From positions 1-33,242 of the forward strand of contig DATDCY010000207.1 in NCBI GenBank assembly GCA_036524115.1: 33,242 nucleotides of DNA, read 5' to 3'. Source of the DNA: a bacterium. Its GTDB lineage: Bacteria > JAUVQV01 > DATDCY01. The translations under genes were made by a program, and so were the position numbers. Every line of letters begins with the position of its first letter. Within the stretch, counting starts at the first letter, position 1. The notes under the pieces are model-generated. The model ran no database searches. It was not told the DNA's origin and saw only the letters and a program-made list of their open reading frames with translations. Of the stretch, positions 1 through 9,351 are shown piece after piece.

Positions 1-2
1 CG

Positions 3-1859
3 GTCGCCGCGCTGGCGGTCGCCACGGTCCCGGTCGCCCTGCCGGCGGCCGTCGCGTCGGTCCTCGGCGCCGGGCTGCGGCGCCTGCGCCGCAGCGGAGC
101 GGTCGCCTGCACCCCCGCGACCGCGGACGCCCTCGGCGGCGTCGGGGTGGTCGTCACGGAGAAGGCGGGCACGCTCACCCGCAACGAGATGACGGTGCGC
201 GAGCTGCTCGTGGAGGACCAGGTGCTCGAGGTCACCGGGGACGGGTATGCGCCGGAGGGACGGATCCTGCGCGACGGGGACGTCGCGGACCCTGCGCGCT
301 GGGACAGCCTCGGCATCATGCTGCGGATCGCCGCCCTCTGCACGTCGTCGTCACTGTCGCACGACGATCGGGGCGCATGGCGCGTGGACGGCGACCCGAC
401 GGAGGGCGCGTTGCTGGCCCTTGCCGCCAAGGGCGGCGCCTGGCGGGACGACCTCGCGCGGGAGCACCCGCTGCTTGCGGCGTTTCCCCTCACGGTGGAG
501 CGCCGGCGCATGACGGCGCTCGTGACGGGACGGGCGGGGCGCCCGACGGCTCTCACGAAGGGAGACCCCGACGCGGTCCTGGCGCTGTGCCTGCACCAGC
601 GCACGGCCGCGGGCGTCCGCCCGCTCTCGCCGGCGGACCGCGAACGCGTCCTGCAGCGCGCGGAGGAGATGGCGGGGAGGTTCCAGCGCGTGGTCGGCCT
701 GGCGTACCGCGAGGACGTCCCGGGGCTCGAGCCGCGCACGGCGGAGCGCTCGCTCGTCTGGGTCGGGCTCGCCGGCCTGCTCGACCCGCCGCGGGAGGGC
801 ATCGCCGCCGCGGTCGCCGACGGCTTCGCGGCCGGGGTCGTCCCGGTGATCGTCACCGGCGACCAGCGCGAACCGGCGGTCGCGCTGGCGCGGGGCATCG
901 GCGCGCTGCGGCCGGGCGACGAGGCGATCTGCGGCGAGGAACTGGACGCGCTCACGCCGGAGGCGCTGAGTGCCTGCGTCGAGCGCTACCGGGTCGTCGC
1001 CCGGGCGAACGCCGCGCACAAGCTCCGCATCGTCCGCGCCTGGCGGGCACGGGGGCGCGGCGTGGCGATGATCGGTAACGAGGTGAACGACGCCCCAGCG
1101 CTCAGGGAGGCGGACGTCGGGATCTGGCTCGGCGCCGGCGGGAGCGAGATTGCCGCCGAGGAAGCGGCGCTGCGGATGCCGGACGGCGGCTTTGCGGCGG
1201 CAATGACGGCCCTGGCCGACGGGCGCTCGGTGCGCGCGGCGCTGTCCCGGGCGATCGCCTTTCTCTTCGCGGTGGCCGTGGCCGGGACGCTCGTCGCGCT
1301 GGCGGCCGCCCTGTTCGGCGTCCCGCAGGCCCTCACCCCGCTGCGGGCCCTGTGGATCGCGCTGGCGGCGGGAGCCCCGCCCGCGCTGGCGCTCGGCGCG
1401 GGCCGCGTGCCGGCGGGCCCCGTGGCCTCGCTCCCGGCGCGCCAGCAGGTGCTCGGGCGCGAGTGGTCCGGGCTCGCGCTCGTCGGCGGTGGCGCGACGG
1501 CGCTCGTGGCGCTGGCGACGCGCCTGCTCCTCGGTCGCGGCGCACTGTCTGCGCCCGAGGCGGGAGCGATCACCGTCGCGGTGTCGTGCCTGGCGCTCGT
1601 GGGGCTGGCCTTCAGTTGTCGCAGGCCCGGGTGCGCGCGGCAGGAGAGCACGCTGCGCGAGGACCGCTGGCTGTTCGCGGCCGCCGCGCTCTCGCTCCTC
1701 CTGGCCGTCGTCGTCGTCCAGGTGCCGCCGGCCGCGGGCCTGCTCGGGATCGCGCCTCTGGGCCGCAGGGAATGGCTGGCCGTCGTGCTGCTCGCGCCGC
1801 TGCCGCTGCTGGCGGTCGAGGGCGGCAAGGCGTGGCTGCGGGGGCGGGAGCGGCGCTGA
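3..1859 (+). CDS. P-type ATPase homologue, catalytically degenerate, 5'-truncated by window edge
   Basis: This reading frame runs in from the left edge and matches the P2-type (Ca2+/cation) ATPase layout: end of M4, P-domain start, N-domain (GDPTEGALL; KGD in place of KGA), hinge (DPPR, VTGD), P-domain end and a hydrophobic C-terminus with M5-M10. The hallmark residues are changed. The DKTGTLT phosphorylation motif reads EKAGTLT (Glu codon at 159-161). TGDGVND reads IGNEVND (Asn codon at 1077-1079). The M4 motif PEGLP reads PVALP. The M6 motif NLVTDGLP reads ALAAGAPP. The M5 residues that normally bind cation are also absent. The frame is open and fold-level motifs survive, so this looks like a maintained pseudoenzyme rather than a decayed gene. 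The GTG at 147 lies inside the domain and is not the start. A sensor, scaffold or partner role is possible but unproven. Family assignment is firm; function is unknown. Confidence 0.88.
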   Translation, partial: VAALAVATVPVALPAAVASVLGAGLRRLRRSGAVACTPATADALGGVGVVVTEKAGTLTRNEMTVRELLVEDQVLEVTGDGYAPEGRILRDGDVADPARWDSLGIMLRIAALCTSSSLSHDDRGAWRVDGDPTEGALLALAAKGGAWRDDLAREHPLLAAFPLTVERRRMTALVTGRAGRPTALTKGDPDAVLALCLHQRTAAGVRPLSPADRERVLQRAEEMAGRFQRVVGLAYREDVPGLEPRTAERSLVWVGLAGLLDPPREGIAAAVADGFAAGVVPVIVTGDQREPAVALARGIGALRPGDEAICGEELDALTPEALSACVERYRVVARANAAHKLRIVRAWRARGRGVAMIGNEVNDAPALREADVGIWLGAGGSEIAAEEAALRMPDGGFAAAMTALADGRSVRAALSRAIAFLFAVAVAGTLVALAAALFGVPQALTPLRALWIALAAGAPPALALGAGRVPAGPVASLPARQQVLGREWSGLALVGGGATALVALATRLLLGRGALSAPEAGAITVAVSCLALVGLAFSCRRPGCARQESTLREDRWLFAAAALSLLLAVVVVQVPPAAGLLGIAPLGRREWLAVVLLAPLPLLAVEGGKAWLRGRERR

Positions 1860-1876
1860 CGACCGGCCGGGCGGCT

Positions 1877-2512
1877 CTAGCGCTGCGTGCGGCAGCGCTC
1901 GGCCAGGATGATGGCGCGCAGGTCCTCGACCGCCTGGTCCACGGTGTCGTTGATCACGAGGTAGTCGTAGCGCGGCGCCAGCGCCAGTTCGTCCCGCGCT
2001 ATCGCCAGGCGGCGGGCGAGGTCCGCGGGGTCGGCCGCCTGGTCCCGGCCGCAGAGCCGCCGCTCGAGTTCGGCGATCGAGGGCGGCGCGATGAAGACGA
2101 GCACCGCGTCCGGCGCCAGGGTCCGCACCTGGAGCGCGCCCTGGACGTCGATCTTCAGCAGGACGTCGTTGCCCCCGGCGCGCTCGCGCTCGACCCACCA
2201 CAGCGGGGTGCCGTAGTAGCGGCCGGCGTAGCAGGCGTGCTCCAGGAAGAAGCCCTCGGCGATGCGGCGCTCGAAGTCCGCCGGGGAGAGGAAGAAGTAA
2301 TCGACGCCCTCGATCTCGCCCGCGCGAGGGGCGCGCGTCGTCGCGGTGATGCACCGCCGCAGCCGCGGCGGGCAGGTCCCGGCCGCAAACAGCGGCGCCA
2401 GCACGGCGTCCTTGCCCGCGCCGCTCGGGCCCGAGAGGACGATGATCTTCCCGCGGGCGGATCCCTGCGTCACTGCGCCGCCGCTCCCCTGGCAGTCCTT
2501 CGCGGTTGCCAT
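1877..2512 (-). CDS. gmk: Guanylate kinase
   Basis: The product should phosphorylate GMP to GDP with ATP in the cytoplasm. The 211-residue protein has a P-loop GPSGAGKD (residues 28-35), the GMP-binding stretch TTRAPRAGEIEGVDYFF, a YYGTP segment, the LLKIDVQGA core and a VFIAPPSIAELERRL lid region, all typical of Gmk. The residue after the P-loop lysine is Asp where Gmk normally has Ser or Thr; PhnN kinases have GKD, but the rest is Gmk-like. ATG at 2512 is preceded by GATAAT only six bases away, which favours a leaderless start there. An internal GTG at 2473 has a purine-rich SD-like sequence and is the alternative. It sits 48 bases after the TMTC-like gene and runs convergently into the ATPase. 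Confidence 0.93.
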   Translation of the reverse strand: MATAKDCQGSGGAVTQGSARGKIIVLSGPSGAGKDAVLAPLFAAGTCPPRLRRCITATTRAPRAGEIEGVDYFFLSPADFERRIAEGFFLEHACYAGRYYGTPLWWVERERAGGNDVLLKIDVQGALQVRTLAPDAVLVFIAPPSIAELERRLCGRDQAADPADLARRLAIARDELALAPRYDYLVINDTVDQAVEDLRAIILAERCRTQR

Positions 2513-2518
2513 CGCCGG

Positions 2519-2524
2519 ATTATC
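2519..2524 (-). promoter_or_regulatory. -10-like box 6 nt before gmk start
   Basis: GATAAT on the minus strand (five of six matches to TATAAT) ends six bases before the gmk ATG, and no SD lies between. Transcription from it would begin at or next to the start codon. The -35 candidate TTCTCC at 17 bases is weak. Confidence 0.4.
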
Positions 2525-2560
2525 GCACGCGCCGCACGGGAGGAGAAGCGGTGCGCGCCG

Positions 2561-4342
2561 CTAGCGTCGCGCGCCGGCGGCGCGCAGGCGCTCGGCCTCG
2601 CGTTGCGCCGCCAGGGCCTCGTCGCGGCGTCCGAGCAGCGCGAGCGCCCGGCCGAGGGCCTGCCATGCTTCGGAGGAGTCCGGACGCAGGCGCGTCGTCT
2701 CCCGGAAGAGCGCCTCCGCCTCCGGGAGCCGCCCGGCGTTGGCGAGGATCGCGCCGAGGTTGACGCGCGCAACGGCGCCCGCCGGATCGAGCCGGATGGC
2801 GGCGCGGTAGGCCTCCGCCGCCTCGTCGAGGCGACCGACCTCCGCGAGCGCGTTGCCGAGGTTCGCGGACGCCTGGGCGTTGCGCGGGTCCGCGGCGATG
2901 GCGGCGCGGAAGGCGGGGATTGCCTCCGCCGCCCGTCCGGTGAGCGCCAGGACATTGCCCAGGTTGTTCTGGGCCGACGAGAACGCCGGGTTGATGCGCA
3001 CCGCCTCCCGCAGTTCCGGCTCGGCCTCGGCGTAGCGTCCCTGCGAGAAGAGGAGGAAGCCCAGGTTGCCGCGGACCAGCCAGTTGTCCCTCGTCACCGC
3101 GAGCGTGTGCCGGAAGATCGTCTCGCCGTCCCGCCAGAGGCCGGCCTGCGTGGTGGCGATCGTCGCCAGCGCGGCGATCGTTGCCGCCCCCGCCGCGGGC
3201 GCGAGGCGGCGCACGCGCCAGCGCCCGGCCAGCGTGGCCGCACCCCAGACGGCGGCGACGGTCAATCCGATCTGCGGCAGGTACGTGTAGCGGTCTGCGT
3301 GCGCCTGGTAGCCCACCTGCACCAGGCCGAGCACCGGCGCGAGCATCCCGAGGAACCAGAGCCAGCCGGTCGCGAGGAACGGAAGGGTCGGCCGGCTGCG
3401 GACGAGCGCGGCCGTCACCACGAGCAGGCCGACGCAGGCGATCGCGCCCGCCGTCCACGGCGCCGGCGTCGTGGCGAGCGGGTAGAAGAGCGCAAGATCG
3501 GCGGGCCAGACCGTCTGCACGACGTAGGTGATGACTGACGACGACGCGTTGAGGACACGTGCGGCGGCGGTCGCGGCGGGCATCACCACGATGGCGCGCG
3601 CCTCGGTCTGCGCCACCAGCGTGATCGCAGCCGAGAATGCCGCGAGCGCGAAGAGGGGGAGCTTCTCGGCGATCAGCCGCGCGCGGAATCGCGGGCCCCG
3701 GGCAGCGGCGGCCGGCAGCGCGCGGCCCAGGGGCCACCAGTCCAGCAGGAGCAGCACGCACGGGACGGTGACCAGCATCGGCTTGGCCATGAGGCCGAGG
3801 GCGAGGAAGAGAGGGACCCACGGGGAGCGGCCGGGATCGCCCCGACGGGCGGCGCGCTCGTACGCCAGGAGCACGAGCATGAAGAAGACCCCGGCCAGCA
3901 CATCCTTGCGCTCGGCGACCCAGGCGACCGATTCCACCCGCAGCGGGTGGACGGCGAACAGGGCGGCGACCAGCGCGCTGCGCCAGCGCATGCCGGTGAG
4001 GCGGTGCGCGGCGAGGAAGAGGAGCGCGGCGGCGAGCGCGTGCAGCAGGACGCTCGTCGCGTGGTGGCCGCGGGGGTCGAGGCCGAAGAGCTGCACGTCC
4101 AGCATGTGCGAGAGCCAGGTCAGCGGGTGCCAGTTGGCGGAGTGGAAGGAGGTGAGCGCCCAGCGCACGCCGGCGAGGGTGAGGCCGGTGCGCACCCGCG
4201 GGTTGTCCACGACGTACTCGTTGTCGTCGAACTGGAGGAACCCGTCCGGCAGCCCGGCGATCAGGTAAGGCAGGGCGGCGAGCAGCGCGACGGCGAGCGC
4301 GAGGATGGCGGCAGGTCGACCGTCCTTGCTTCCGTCCTTCAC
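2561..4342 (-). CDS. TMTC-like integral membrane protein with C-terminal TPR repeats
   Basis: This 593-residue protein has about ten hydrophobic segments over residues 10-380, followed by tandem TPR units (about 400-590, with repeated Ala/Gly/Leu TPR spacing such as LGNVLALTGRAAEAIPAF). The N-terminal half carries conserved blocks of bacterial relatives of TMTC O-mannosyltransferases (GT-C fold): FDDNEYVVDNP just after TM1, where an acidic pair is expected to be catalytic, then HPLRVESVAWVAERKDVL and a MAKPMLVTVP segment. By family this suggests transfer of a sugar from a lipid carrier to exported proteins, with TPRs engaging the acceptor; that is inference. GTG is used as the start, placed six bases after TATACT with no SD. 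It is the likely first gene of a short unit with gmk. Confidence 0.85.
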   Translation of the reverse strand: MKDGSKDGRPAAILALAVALLAALPYLIAGLPDGFLQFDDNEYVVDNPRVRTGLTLAGVRWALTSFHSANWHPLTWLSHMLDVQLFGLDPRGHHATSVLLHALAAALLFLAAHRLTGMRWRSALVAALFAVHPLRVESVAWVAERKDVLAGVFFMLVLLAYERAARRGDPGRSPWVPLFLALGLMAKPMLVTVPCVLLLLDWWPLGRALPAAAARGPRFRARLIAEKLPLFALAAFSAAITLVAQTEARAIVVMPAATAAARVLNASSSVITYVVQTVWPADLALFYPLATTPAPWTAGAIACVGLLVVTAALVRSRPTLPFLATGWLWFLGMLAPVLGLVQVGYQAHADRYTYLPQIGLTVAAVWGAATLAGRWRVRRLAPAAGAATIAALATIATTQAGLWRDGETIFRHTLAVTRDNWLVRGNLGFLLFSQGRYAEAEPELREAVRINPAFSSAQNNLGNVLALTGRAAEAIPAFRAAIAADPRNAQASANLGNALAEVGRLDEAAEAYRAAIRLDPAGAVARVNLGAILANAGRLPEAEALFRETTRLRPDSSEAWQALGRALALLGRRDEALAAQREAERLRAAGARR

Positions 4343-4348
4343 TGAGGC

Positions 4349-4354
4349 AGTATA
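4349..4354 (-). promoter_or_regulatory. -10-like box 6 nt before TMTC-like gene
   Basis: TATACT on the minus strand ends six bases upstream of the GTG start, and no SD fits in the gap. It matches the leaderless arrangement seen at several genes here. No convincing -35 box. Confidence 0.4.
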
Positions 4355-4426
4355 CGGGAAGGAGGCGTGCGATGCGCCAGCGGGATTGCCTCGGCTACTG
4401 CGCCGGTGCGTTGCCCGCGCGGCCGA

Positions 4427-5593
4427 TCACCGGTACTTGAGGAGCAGCAGGCCGCCGCCCACGGCCCTCCCGACGACATACACGCTGCCGTCGGCGCCGA
4501 CGGCGACGCCTGTCCCGGCGCCGCGGTACCTCGCCGACCAGAGCCTTGCGCCGGAGGGCGAGTACTTGCGCAGCGCCATGAATCCGTACCGGTTCCCTCC
4601 GCTTTGCCAGATCGAGGTGCCCGTCTGAAACACGTTGCCGTCCGGAGCACGGGCGACGCCGTGGCCCCAGATGGTCCCCGATCCGGGGCTGGCCTCTGAC
4701 CTTGACCAGACGAGGCGCCCGTTGTTCCCGTACTTGCGGAGCAAGCGGAAGCTTTCATAGGGCGCGTGCGACGACCCGCTGACATAGATGCCTCCATCAT
4801 CGGCGGGGGCCGCGACGCCCGATCCGGTCGCGGTGTCGATCTGACCGCCGTCGTAGGTTCGGAGGTAGATCTTGCCCCCGCGCCAGTTGAAGGTGGCGAG
4901 GAAGAGGTCCGGTCCCATCCCGTTGTCCACTTGGCCGACCACGTAGACGAGTTGGCCGTTCGTCGCCACGGACGTGCCGCCATTCCACCCCCATTCGCGG
5001 AAACCGTGGAACGTCCGGGTCCACTTGAGCTCTCCCGTCGCGTGATAGCACTGCAGCAGGACGTCCCAGCCTCCGGACCCGGAAGTGGTGCTTCCGGTAA
5101 GGCAGAGTTCGCCGTCCGCCGCGACCGCGGTCGCAAGATCCCGCCCGCCCCCGTCGAATGTCCGTTTCCACGCCAGGGTGCCGTCGGCGGAGTACTTGAG
5201 GAGGAGCGCGTCGCTGACCGGCGACGTCGCCGCTGTTTCGCCCACGACGTAGACGCTTCCGTCGGGGGCGACCGCCACGCCATTGCCGACCGTGAGCCAG
5301 CGGACGTCGCCTTCATGATATAGCCGCGTCCACACCACGGTGCCCTGCGGGCTGTACTTGCGCAGCAGCAGGGAACTGGACCGGTCGCTGAACCAGGTCG
5401 ACCCCGCCACGTAGACGCTGCCGTCCGCAGCGACCGCCACCGCGCTTCCCTCGTCGTTCGAATCGGCCGCCCCATGGATCCTGGCCCAGACCAAGGTCTC
5501 TGCGTCCGCCACGGGGGCCGCGAGAGGAGTCGCGAGGAGAATGCAGAGGGCGAGGACGTGGGCCGGCCGCGTCCGGGTATTCCTCATCGACAT
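4427..5593 (-). CDS. Exported seven-repeat beta-propeller protein (SBBP/delta-60-like)
   Basis: A signal peptide covers residues 1 to about 31 (basic start, hydrophobic stretch, then PVADA-ET as a probable cleavage site). The rest is seven tandem repeats of roughly 50 residues, each with a VAVAxDGSVYVxGxT-type core: VAVAADGSVYVAGST, VAVAPDGSVYVVGET, TAVAADGELCLTGST, SVATNGQLVYVVGQV, VAAPADDGGIYVSGSS, VARAPDGNVFQTGTS and VAVGADGSVYVVGRA. Each is followed by a LLLRKYSPxGxxxW-like strand. This spacing is what a seven-bladed beta-propeller of the SBBP or delta-60 class needs. No catalytic motif is visible; binding or a surface structural role is a guess. TATAAT lies seven bases before the start. 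Confidence 0.82.
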   Translation of the reverse strand: MSMRNTRTRPAHVLALCILLATPLAAPVADAETLVWARIHGAADSNDEGSAVAVAADGSVYVAGSTWFSDRSSSLLLRKYSPQGTVVWTRLYHEGDVRWLTVGNGVAVAPDGSVYVVGETAATSPVSDALLLKYSADGTLAWKRTFDGGGRDLATAVAADGELCLTGSTTSGSGGWDVLLQCYHATGELKWTRTFHGFREWGWNGGTSVATNGQLVYVVGQVDNGMGPDLFLATFNWRGGKIYLRTYDGGQIDTATGSGVAAPADDGGIYVSGSSHAPYESFRLLRKYGNNGRLVWSRSEASPGSGTIWGHGVARAPDGNVFQTGTSIWQSGGNRYGFMALRKYSPSGARLWSARYRGAGTGVAVGADGSVYVVGRAVGGGLLLLKYR

Positions 5594-5600
5594 GGTGCGG

Positions 5601-5628
5601 ATTATACCCGCGGCGTTCGTGGTGTAAA
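5601..5628 (-). promoter_or_regulatory. Sigma-70-like promoter giving a near-leaderless beta-propeller mRNA
   Basis: On the minus strand, TTTACA (five of six to TTGACA) and a perfect TATAAT are 16 bases apart. The -10 box ends seven bases before the ATG, so transcription should start at or next to the start codon. No SD. Confidence 0.6.
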
Positions 5629-5685
5629 CATCCCGTCGCGGGTGACGGCGGCTCGGGGGGGGCGAACGCGACGGGGACGATTCTG

Positions 5686-5714
5686 TTGATGTGCCGGGCG
5701 TTATCCCCTACGAT
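5686..5714 (+). promoter_or_regulatory. Sigma-70-like promoter before ychF, near-leaderless
   Basis: TTGATG, exactly 17 bases, then TACGAT. The -10 box ends eight bases before the ychF ATG and no SD lies between. Confidence 0.5.
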
Positions 5715-5722
5715 GTCGCCCC

Positions 5723-6823
<1,101 letters not shown>

Positions 6824-6849
6824 TCCGGCGCCCCTCGCGGCTCCCGCCG

Positions 6850-7434
6850 CTACCAGGAGCGGACGCGGCCGATGTCGACGTGGACGAACCCCGAGCGGGG
6901 ATAGTAGCCGACGCCCCCGGCTCCGAGCGCCAGCGCCGCGTCGCGGACCTGGCCAAGGGAGCGGCCCTCGATCCGCAGGTCGATCGCCTCGCCGCTCAGG
7001 TGCAGGCTGTGCTCGGCGACGTGGAGCGGGTCGGCGGCGCGCAGCATGTCGTTGGTGGCCGCCGAGCGGTAGCCGGAGATGATCTGCACGGGCCCCGCGC
7101 CGGCGATCCGCTCGGAGAGCGAGTGGACCACGTCGATGAGCGCCGGCGCCATGGGGCTGACCTCGCCGGTGCGATAGTCGCGCAGGATCACGTTCAGCCC
7201 GGCCAGGGCGTCGGGGACGTACGCCTCTCCGTCCCAGTAGAGCGCGGTGAGCCGCTCGTCCGTGTGGAGATTGTGCAGCGACAGCTCCCGGGGTCTTCCC
7301 GGCGCCGGCGCCGCGGCGCCGCGCCGGGGCACGAGCAGCGCGGCGAGGCCCCAGGCGGCGAGTCCGAGAAAGCCGCGCCGGCTGACGCGCGCGTCGTCGT
7401 GCCTCGCCTGCGCACGGAGCCTCTCGTGTTCCAT
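6850..7434 (-). CDS. Tat-exported DUF882/YcbK (MepK-like) M15-family peptidase
   Basis: The mature region carries the peptidase M15/DUF882 signature: SGYRS, then SLHLSGEAIDL (His and Asp ligands) and GGVGYYPRSGFVHVD (final His ligand), a zinc-binding set shared with MepK, which cleaves mDAP-mDAP 3-3 crosslinks in E. coli. A Tat signal (SRRGFLGLAAWGLAALL) precedes an AAA cleavage region, so it acts in the periplasm. I chose the ATG at 7434 because TATGAT ends six bases upstream; an ATG at 7483-7485 would add 17 residues. It lies 70 bases downstream of the L,D-transpeptidase gene on the same strand, the same pairing as ycbB-ycbK in enterics: one enzyme makes 3-3 crosslinks and the other opens them. 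Confidence 0.87.
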   Translation of the reverse strand: MEHERLRAQARHDDARVSRRGFLGLAAWGLAALLVPRRGAAAPAPGRPRELSLHNLHTDERLTALYWDGEAYVPDALAGLNVILRDYRTGEVSPMAPALIDVVHSLSERIAGAGPVQIISGYRSAATNDMLRAADPLHVAEHSLHLSGEAIDLRIEGRSLGQVRDAALALGAGGVGYYPRSGFVHVDIGRVRSW

Positions 7435-7440
7435 CGGCGC

Positions 7441-7446
7441 ATCATA
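7441..7446 (-). promoter_or_regulatory. -10-like box 6 nt before DUF882 peptidase start
   Basis: TATGAT on the minus strand ends six bases before the ATG at 7434. No SD is present and the -35 box is not convincing. Its position supports the shorter start. Confidence 0.35.
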
Positions 7447-7504
7447 CGCAGCGGGGCCGTCTCGCGCCAGTGATCCCCGTCGCATTCGCCCGGCCCGCGG
7501 GAGT

Positions 7505-9214
7505 TTACCGGGGGGCGGGCGCGCCCGCGAGGGCCTCGAGCAGCGCGGCGTCGCGGCCGTAGACGTCCTCGCGGAACTCGACGGTGCCGTCGGGATCCAC
7601 CCACGTCGTCTGGTAGAGCAGGTACACGGGCATCGGCTCGCGCAAGGGCACGCTCAACGTCGCGCCGGCGGCGATGGCGGCCTCGATCTTCGCGCGCGTC
7701 CACGCCGGGTCCGGGGAGAGCAGTCGCGCGGCCAGCTCCGCGGCGCGCTCGACGCGGATGCACCCCGAGCTGTAGGCGCGGTCCGGTCGCGCGAAGAGCC
7801 CGCGCGACGGCGTGTCGTGGAGGTAGATGTCGTAGCGGTTCGGGATCTGGAACTTGAGGCGGCCCAGCGCGTTTCGCGGTCCCGGGTCCTGGCGGAGGCG
7901 ATAGGGGAACCGGCTGGCGGGAAGCCGCTTCCAGTCGACGGTTCGGGGGTCGATCTCGCGCCAGGCCATTCCGGCCCGCGCAAAGAGCCGGAATCGCTCC
8001 TCCGCGAAGAAGTCCCGGTTCCCGAGGATCAGCGGCAGTTTGTCCTCGAGGGCGATCTTCGCCGGCACGACCCATGGCGGATTCACCAGGACGCTGGTGA
8101 TCTCCCCGGTGAAGAACGGCGTGCGGCGCGATTGGCGTCCGGCGATCACGCGCATCGAGAGGTCGGGCGCGCCCGGCTCGGTCAGCGTCAGCCTGAAGTC
8201 CGGGATGTTGACGACCAGCCGGCGGGGGGCCAGGTCGCGCGGCAGCCAGCGCAGGCGCTCGAGGTTGGCCTCGATCTGCCGCGCGCGCAGCGAGGCGGGC
8301 ACGTTCAGGGCGGCGAGCGTCCGCCCGCCGGCGATCGCGTCGGCATCCAGGCCATGACGTGCCTGGAAGCGCCGGAGCGCCTGGGCCAGCTGGCGGTCGC
8401 AGACCTGGTCGCCGGGTCCGTTCTCCGGCAGGTCGCCGGTCGCGGCGAGACGGCGGCGCAGCGCCGCGATCCGCGGACCGCGGTCGCCCTCGCGCAGCGT
8501 CGGGCCCGGCGCGACGAGCGGCCAACCGCCCGCGGCGGCGACGGCCCGTTGGGCGGCGAGGGCCGCGCGCAGGCGGCGGTAGTCGTCCCGTGCCGGCGGC
8601 AGCTCGGCGAGGGTGCCGGCAAGATGGCCCCGCCCGAGGGCGGCGGCGAGCAGCAGCGGGAGGGCGGCGTCGCGGCCGGCGATGTTCCACTCCGGCTCTA
8701 TCGCGGTCGGGTTGACACGCCCGCTCGTGAGGTGCCTCGCGTAGAGGAAGAACGCGTCGGAGAGCAGCACGTCGAGGTCGACGAGGTCGGCGTCCGTCGT
8801 CGGCGCCGGCCGCTTCCCCTTGGACGCACGGTCCCGCAGGCGCTCGATCGCCGCGAGGTGGTAGTCGGCGGGCCGGAGGCCTTCGCGGTCGACCGAGCGG
8901 ATCGCCGCCAGCAGGTCGCCGGCCTGCGGCGAGAGCTTGCCGCCGTCGCTCCAGGCGAGACGGTTGCCGCGCGCCTCGTAGAAGAGCCGCAGGGCCGCCG
9001 GGCTGATCAGCGGCGTCCCGTCGCGGGTCCAGCCGTCGTCGAGGCGCGCCGCCAGCGACCGCTGCGGCGCGGCGGCACGACTCTCTGCGGTCCGGGGCGC
9101 CTGCGCCTCCGGGGGGGCCGGGGCGCGAGGCGCAGCCACCGCTGCAGGGGACGTCGGGAGCGTCGCCATGGGGAGGACCGCTGCGAGCAGGACGGCGTGA
9201 AACCTCGGCATCAT
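7505..9214 (-). CDS. YcbB-type L,D-transpeptidase (YkuD domain)
   Basis: The product should form 3-3 (mDAP-mDAP) peptidoglycan crosslinks in the periplasm. The 569-residue protein has a signal peptide (residues 1-27), an N-terminal scaffold region, a peptidoglycan-binding repeat (about 235-290, GPRIAALRRRLAATGDLP ... LAQALRRFQARHGL) and a YkuD catalytic domain (about 325-500). The active-site block reads YLHDTPSRGLF followed by YSSGCIRVE; the nucleophile is Cys485, with the HDTP histidine upstream. Length and order match the long YcbB/LdtD class rather than short LDTs. Two ATG codons are adjacent at the start and no SD is evident. It precedes the MepK-like gene and diverges from ferritin. Confidence 0.92.
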   Translation of the reverse strand: MMPRFHAVLLAAVLPMATLPTSPAAVAAPRAPAPPEAQAPRTAESRAAAPQRSLAARLDDGWTRDGTPLISPAALRLFYEARGNRLAWSDGGKLSPQAGDLLAAIRSVDREGLRPADYHLAAIERLRDRASKGKRPAPTTDADLVDLDVLLSDAFFLYARHLTSGRVNPTAIEPEWNIAGRDAALPLLLAAALGRGHLAGTLAELPPARDDYRRLRAALAAQRAVAAAGGWPLVAPGPTLREGDRGPRIAALRRRLAATGDLPENGPGDQVCDRQLAQALRRFQARHGLDADAIAGGRTLAALNVPASLRARQIEANLERLRWLPRDLAPRRLVVNIPDFRLTLTEPGAPDLSMRVIAGRQSRRTPFFTGEITSVLVNPPWVVPAKIALEDKLPLILGNRDFFAEERFRLFARAGMAWREIDPRTVDWKRLPASRFPYRLRQDPGPRNALGRLKFQIPNRYDIYLHDTPSRGLFARPDRAYSSGCIRVERAAELAARLLSPDPAWTRAKIEAAIAAGATLSVPLREPMPVYLLYQTTWVDPDGTVEFREDVYGRDAALLEALAGAPAPR

Positions 9215-9351
9215 GCGTACCCGATGGTGAGGTCCGCCCCGCCGAAAGTCAACGAAGGAAGGGGGGTGATCGCCTCCTTGACACCCGCCGCAGCGCCAAG
9301 GAAGATCGGCGGCAGGTTCCCGCAGGGAGACAACCCGGGAGGAGGCACGCC

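Noticed and set aside
351-2354. Long minus-strand frame opposite the P-type ATPase
   Set aside because: Arg/Gly-rich translation with no fold; it is a shadow of the ATPase and gmk in high-GC DNA.
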